Virus record (IMG/VR): IMGVR_UViG_3300043788_000225
Span: 1 to 37,335 of that record
DNA: 37,335 nt
Reading direction: 5' to 3' (one strand)
Source of the DNA: a virus
Below the pieces are notes generated by a model, which was not told the origin of the DNA, searched no databases, and saw only the letters and a program-made list of their open reading frames with translations. Made by a program: the position numbers and the translations under genes. Every line of letters starts with the position of its first letter. Position 1 is the first letter of the stretch. This document shows, in pieces, positions 36,568 through 37,335 of the stretch.

Positions 36568-36576
36568 TGTGGATAA
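36568..36576 (-). other. Second DnaA box (reverse orientation)
   Basis: TGTGGATAA is the perfect complement of the DnaA consensus. It lies in the divergent promoter region about 700 bases upstream (on the circle) of the DnaA box at 66-74. DnaA bound here could link the early promoters to host replication state or help shape the origin. Confidence 0.65.
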
Positions 36577-36602
36577 CTTTTGATCGAATCAGGGAGGACG
36601 CA

Positions 36603-36824
36603 ATGTATTTACAGATCGGTAGGGACATGTCACTCAATATGGACCGGGTCAGTTACATCAAGCGCTACACCGAAACCAACGAAGAAGGTGCCGAGATTCC
36701 CTGTATTCGATTCACCGATGAGCAGGGCGCCCATGTGGTCAGGTTCAGAGAAGCCAAAGAACGGGATTTAATGTTCTCGGAAGTGCTTCGTTTCATAGGG
36801 TGTGTGGCGTGGAACGAGGTTTGA
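36603..36824 (+). CDS. Small early rightward protein
   Basis: 73 aa. AGGGAGG precedes ATG 36603. It is beta-rich, with Asp-Arg-Val-Ser-Tyr-Ile-Lys-Arg-Tyr and Cys-Ile-Arg-Phe-Thr-Asp-Glu-Gln-Gly, then Val-Val-Arg-Phe-Arg-Glu, and ends acidic. The layout resembles small single-domain DNA- or nucleotide-binding regulators, but no family is recognised. It is the first gene of the rightward replication transcript. Confidence 0.68.
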   Translation: MYLQIGRDMSLNMDRVSYIKRYTETNEEGAEIPCIRFTDEQGAHVVRFREAKERDLMFSEVLRFIGCVAWNEV

Positions 36825-36854
36825 ATCTGGCGTAGTATTGATTGTCTAAACCGT

Positions 36855-36950
36855 CCCGCCCTCCGCCAAGAGAGCGGGTTCACAACATAGGTCATCCAGA
36901 CCCCGCGTCAGCCAATTATATCTGACGCCACGGCTGGTGCAACCACCAGC
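36855..36950 (+). other. Three-hairpin leader before the replication initiator
   Basis: CCCGC/GCGGG (36855-36878), GCGTCAG/CTGACGC (36905-36928, 10-base loop) and GCTGGTG/CACCAGC (36933-36950, 4-base CAAC loop) lie between the 36603 gene and the initiator start. No T run follows. The last hairpin ends one base before the AAGGA site of the initiator, so folding could hide or present that site. This is the place where plasmids control initiator synthesis. Confidence 0.65.
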
Positions 36951-36967
36951 ACAAGGAAAAGTCAGGT

Positions 36968-37335
36968 ATGTCAGAAATATATAAGTCCGTTTTTTGTACA
37001 GTTCCCTATCGAATTCTTGAACTTCCCCGTATCACCATTCAGTTACTCCGTTTTTACGAAAAAATCTTCCAGTTCTGGCACAGGGGACATGACTGTTTTG
37101 TGAGCAATAGTGTTTTGATGGAAGCCGCTGGCATGAAAGACGATGGAACCGTAAGGGCGGCATTCAGGTACTTTGAAAAGCATGGAGAGATCAAAAGAGA
37201 AACAATAAACGGTCAAAGGTTCATCGTACAACCACAAAGAAGAGTTCAGGACAGGACAGAAAACAAACAACAGTTATCCACAGACCCCGGTTGTACTCAA
37301 CCGGTCACCCGGTTGAACTCAACCCCCCCCCCCGG
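36968..37335 (+). CDS. Replication initiator, O-like: N-terminal part (gene crosses the contig ends)
   Basis: The ATG at 36968 follows AAGGA (36952-36956). From here the frame runs to the window end and, on the circle, on to 416 (218 aa in all). Residues ~15-90 are a winged helix-turn-helix: a first helix (Gln-Leu-Leu-Arg-Phe-Tyr-Glu-Lys), then Val-Ser-Asn-Ser-Val-Leu-Met-Glu-Ala-Ala-Gly, a recognition helix (Thr-Val-Arg-Ala-Ala-Phe-Arg-Tyr-Phe), and a wing (Gly-Glu-Ile-Lys-Arg-Glu). This is the type found in lambda O and plasmid initiators. The remaining bases after 37208 repeat 1-127. Confidence 0.8.
   Translation, partial: MSEIYKSVFCTVPYRILELPRITIQLLRFYEKIFQFWHRGHDCFVSNSVLMEAAGMKDDGTVRAAFRYFEKHGEIKRETINGQRFIVQPQRRVQDRTENKQQLSTDPGCTQPVTRLNSTPPP
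37209..37335. repeat. Terminal direct repeat, right copy (assembly overlap)
   Basis: Identical to 1-127 without mismatch. Removing one copy gives a 37,208 bp circle and restores one uninterrupted initiator gene. Confidence 0.93.

Noticed and set aside
1-37335. Integrase, attachment site, transposase, tRNA, CRISPR array, reverse transcriptase or diversity-generating element
   Set aside because: I looked for characteristic proteins and repeats on both strands and saw none. Short or highly diverged ones could be missed by eye.

Overview
The window is a complete, circular tailed-phage genome of podovirus type with a P22-like head and tail module. The last 127 bases repeat the first 127 exactly. 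That is an assembly overlap on a circular molecule, so the real genome is about 37,208 bp. P22-type headful packaging gives circularly permuted genomes, which fits. Base composition is in the mid-40s % GC by eye, starts are led by AAGGAG-type ribosome sites, and promoters and DnaA boxes match bacterial consensus. The DUF551, DUF3310, Sak4 and Acb2 families suggest a gammaproteobacterial host, but the host cannot be named from sequence alone.

Layout. (1) Replication, crossing the contig ends (36568-37335 and 1-1854, + strand): a small gene, a structured leader, an O-like initiator gene that carries its own origin (DnaA box, three iterons, AT-rich stretch), two unknown genes and a VRR-NUC nuclease. 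(2) Lysis and packaging start (1943-3387): zinc-ribbon protein, GH108 endolysin, WGR-like protein, small terminase. (3) Late morphogenesis (3388-25448, + strand): an abundant-looking surface protein with its own promoter and terminator, large terminase, P22-type portal, scaffold, eight tiny head-region genes, coat protein (own promoter and terminator), gp4- and gp10-like tail proteins, three ejection-type proteins and two large fibres. (4) A four-gene reverse-strand cassette (11478-12532) inside the late region, headed by a ribbon-helix-helix (RHH) regulator with twin palindromic operators. (5) Early/accessory region (25445-36473, - strand): a second RHH regulator, two micro-genes, Sak4 recombinase with an SSB-like partner, a dehydrogenase pair, an SPFH lipoprotein, a methyltransferase-like protein, an Acb2-like cyclic-nucleotide sponge, and DUF3310 and DUF551 proteins.

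How it works together. Two divergent transcripts leave the 36477-36603 region: leftward to the recombination and host-interaction genes, rightward to the replication initiator. The first leftward gene is an RHH protein whose probable operator overlaps that promoter, so it likely sets the balance. Late genes build a headful-packaging capsid and a short tail with two receptor-binding fibres. I see no integrase, no CI-type repressor, no transposase, no tRNA and no CRISPR array. The phage is therefore either lytic or kept as a circular replicon; the sequence does not settle which.
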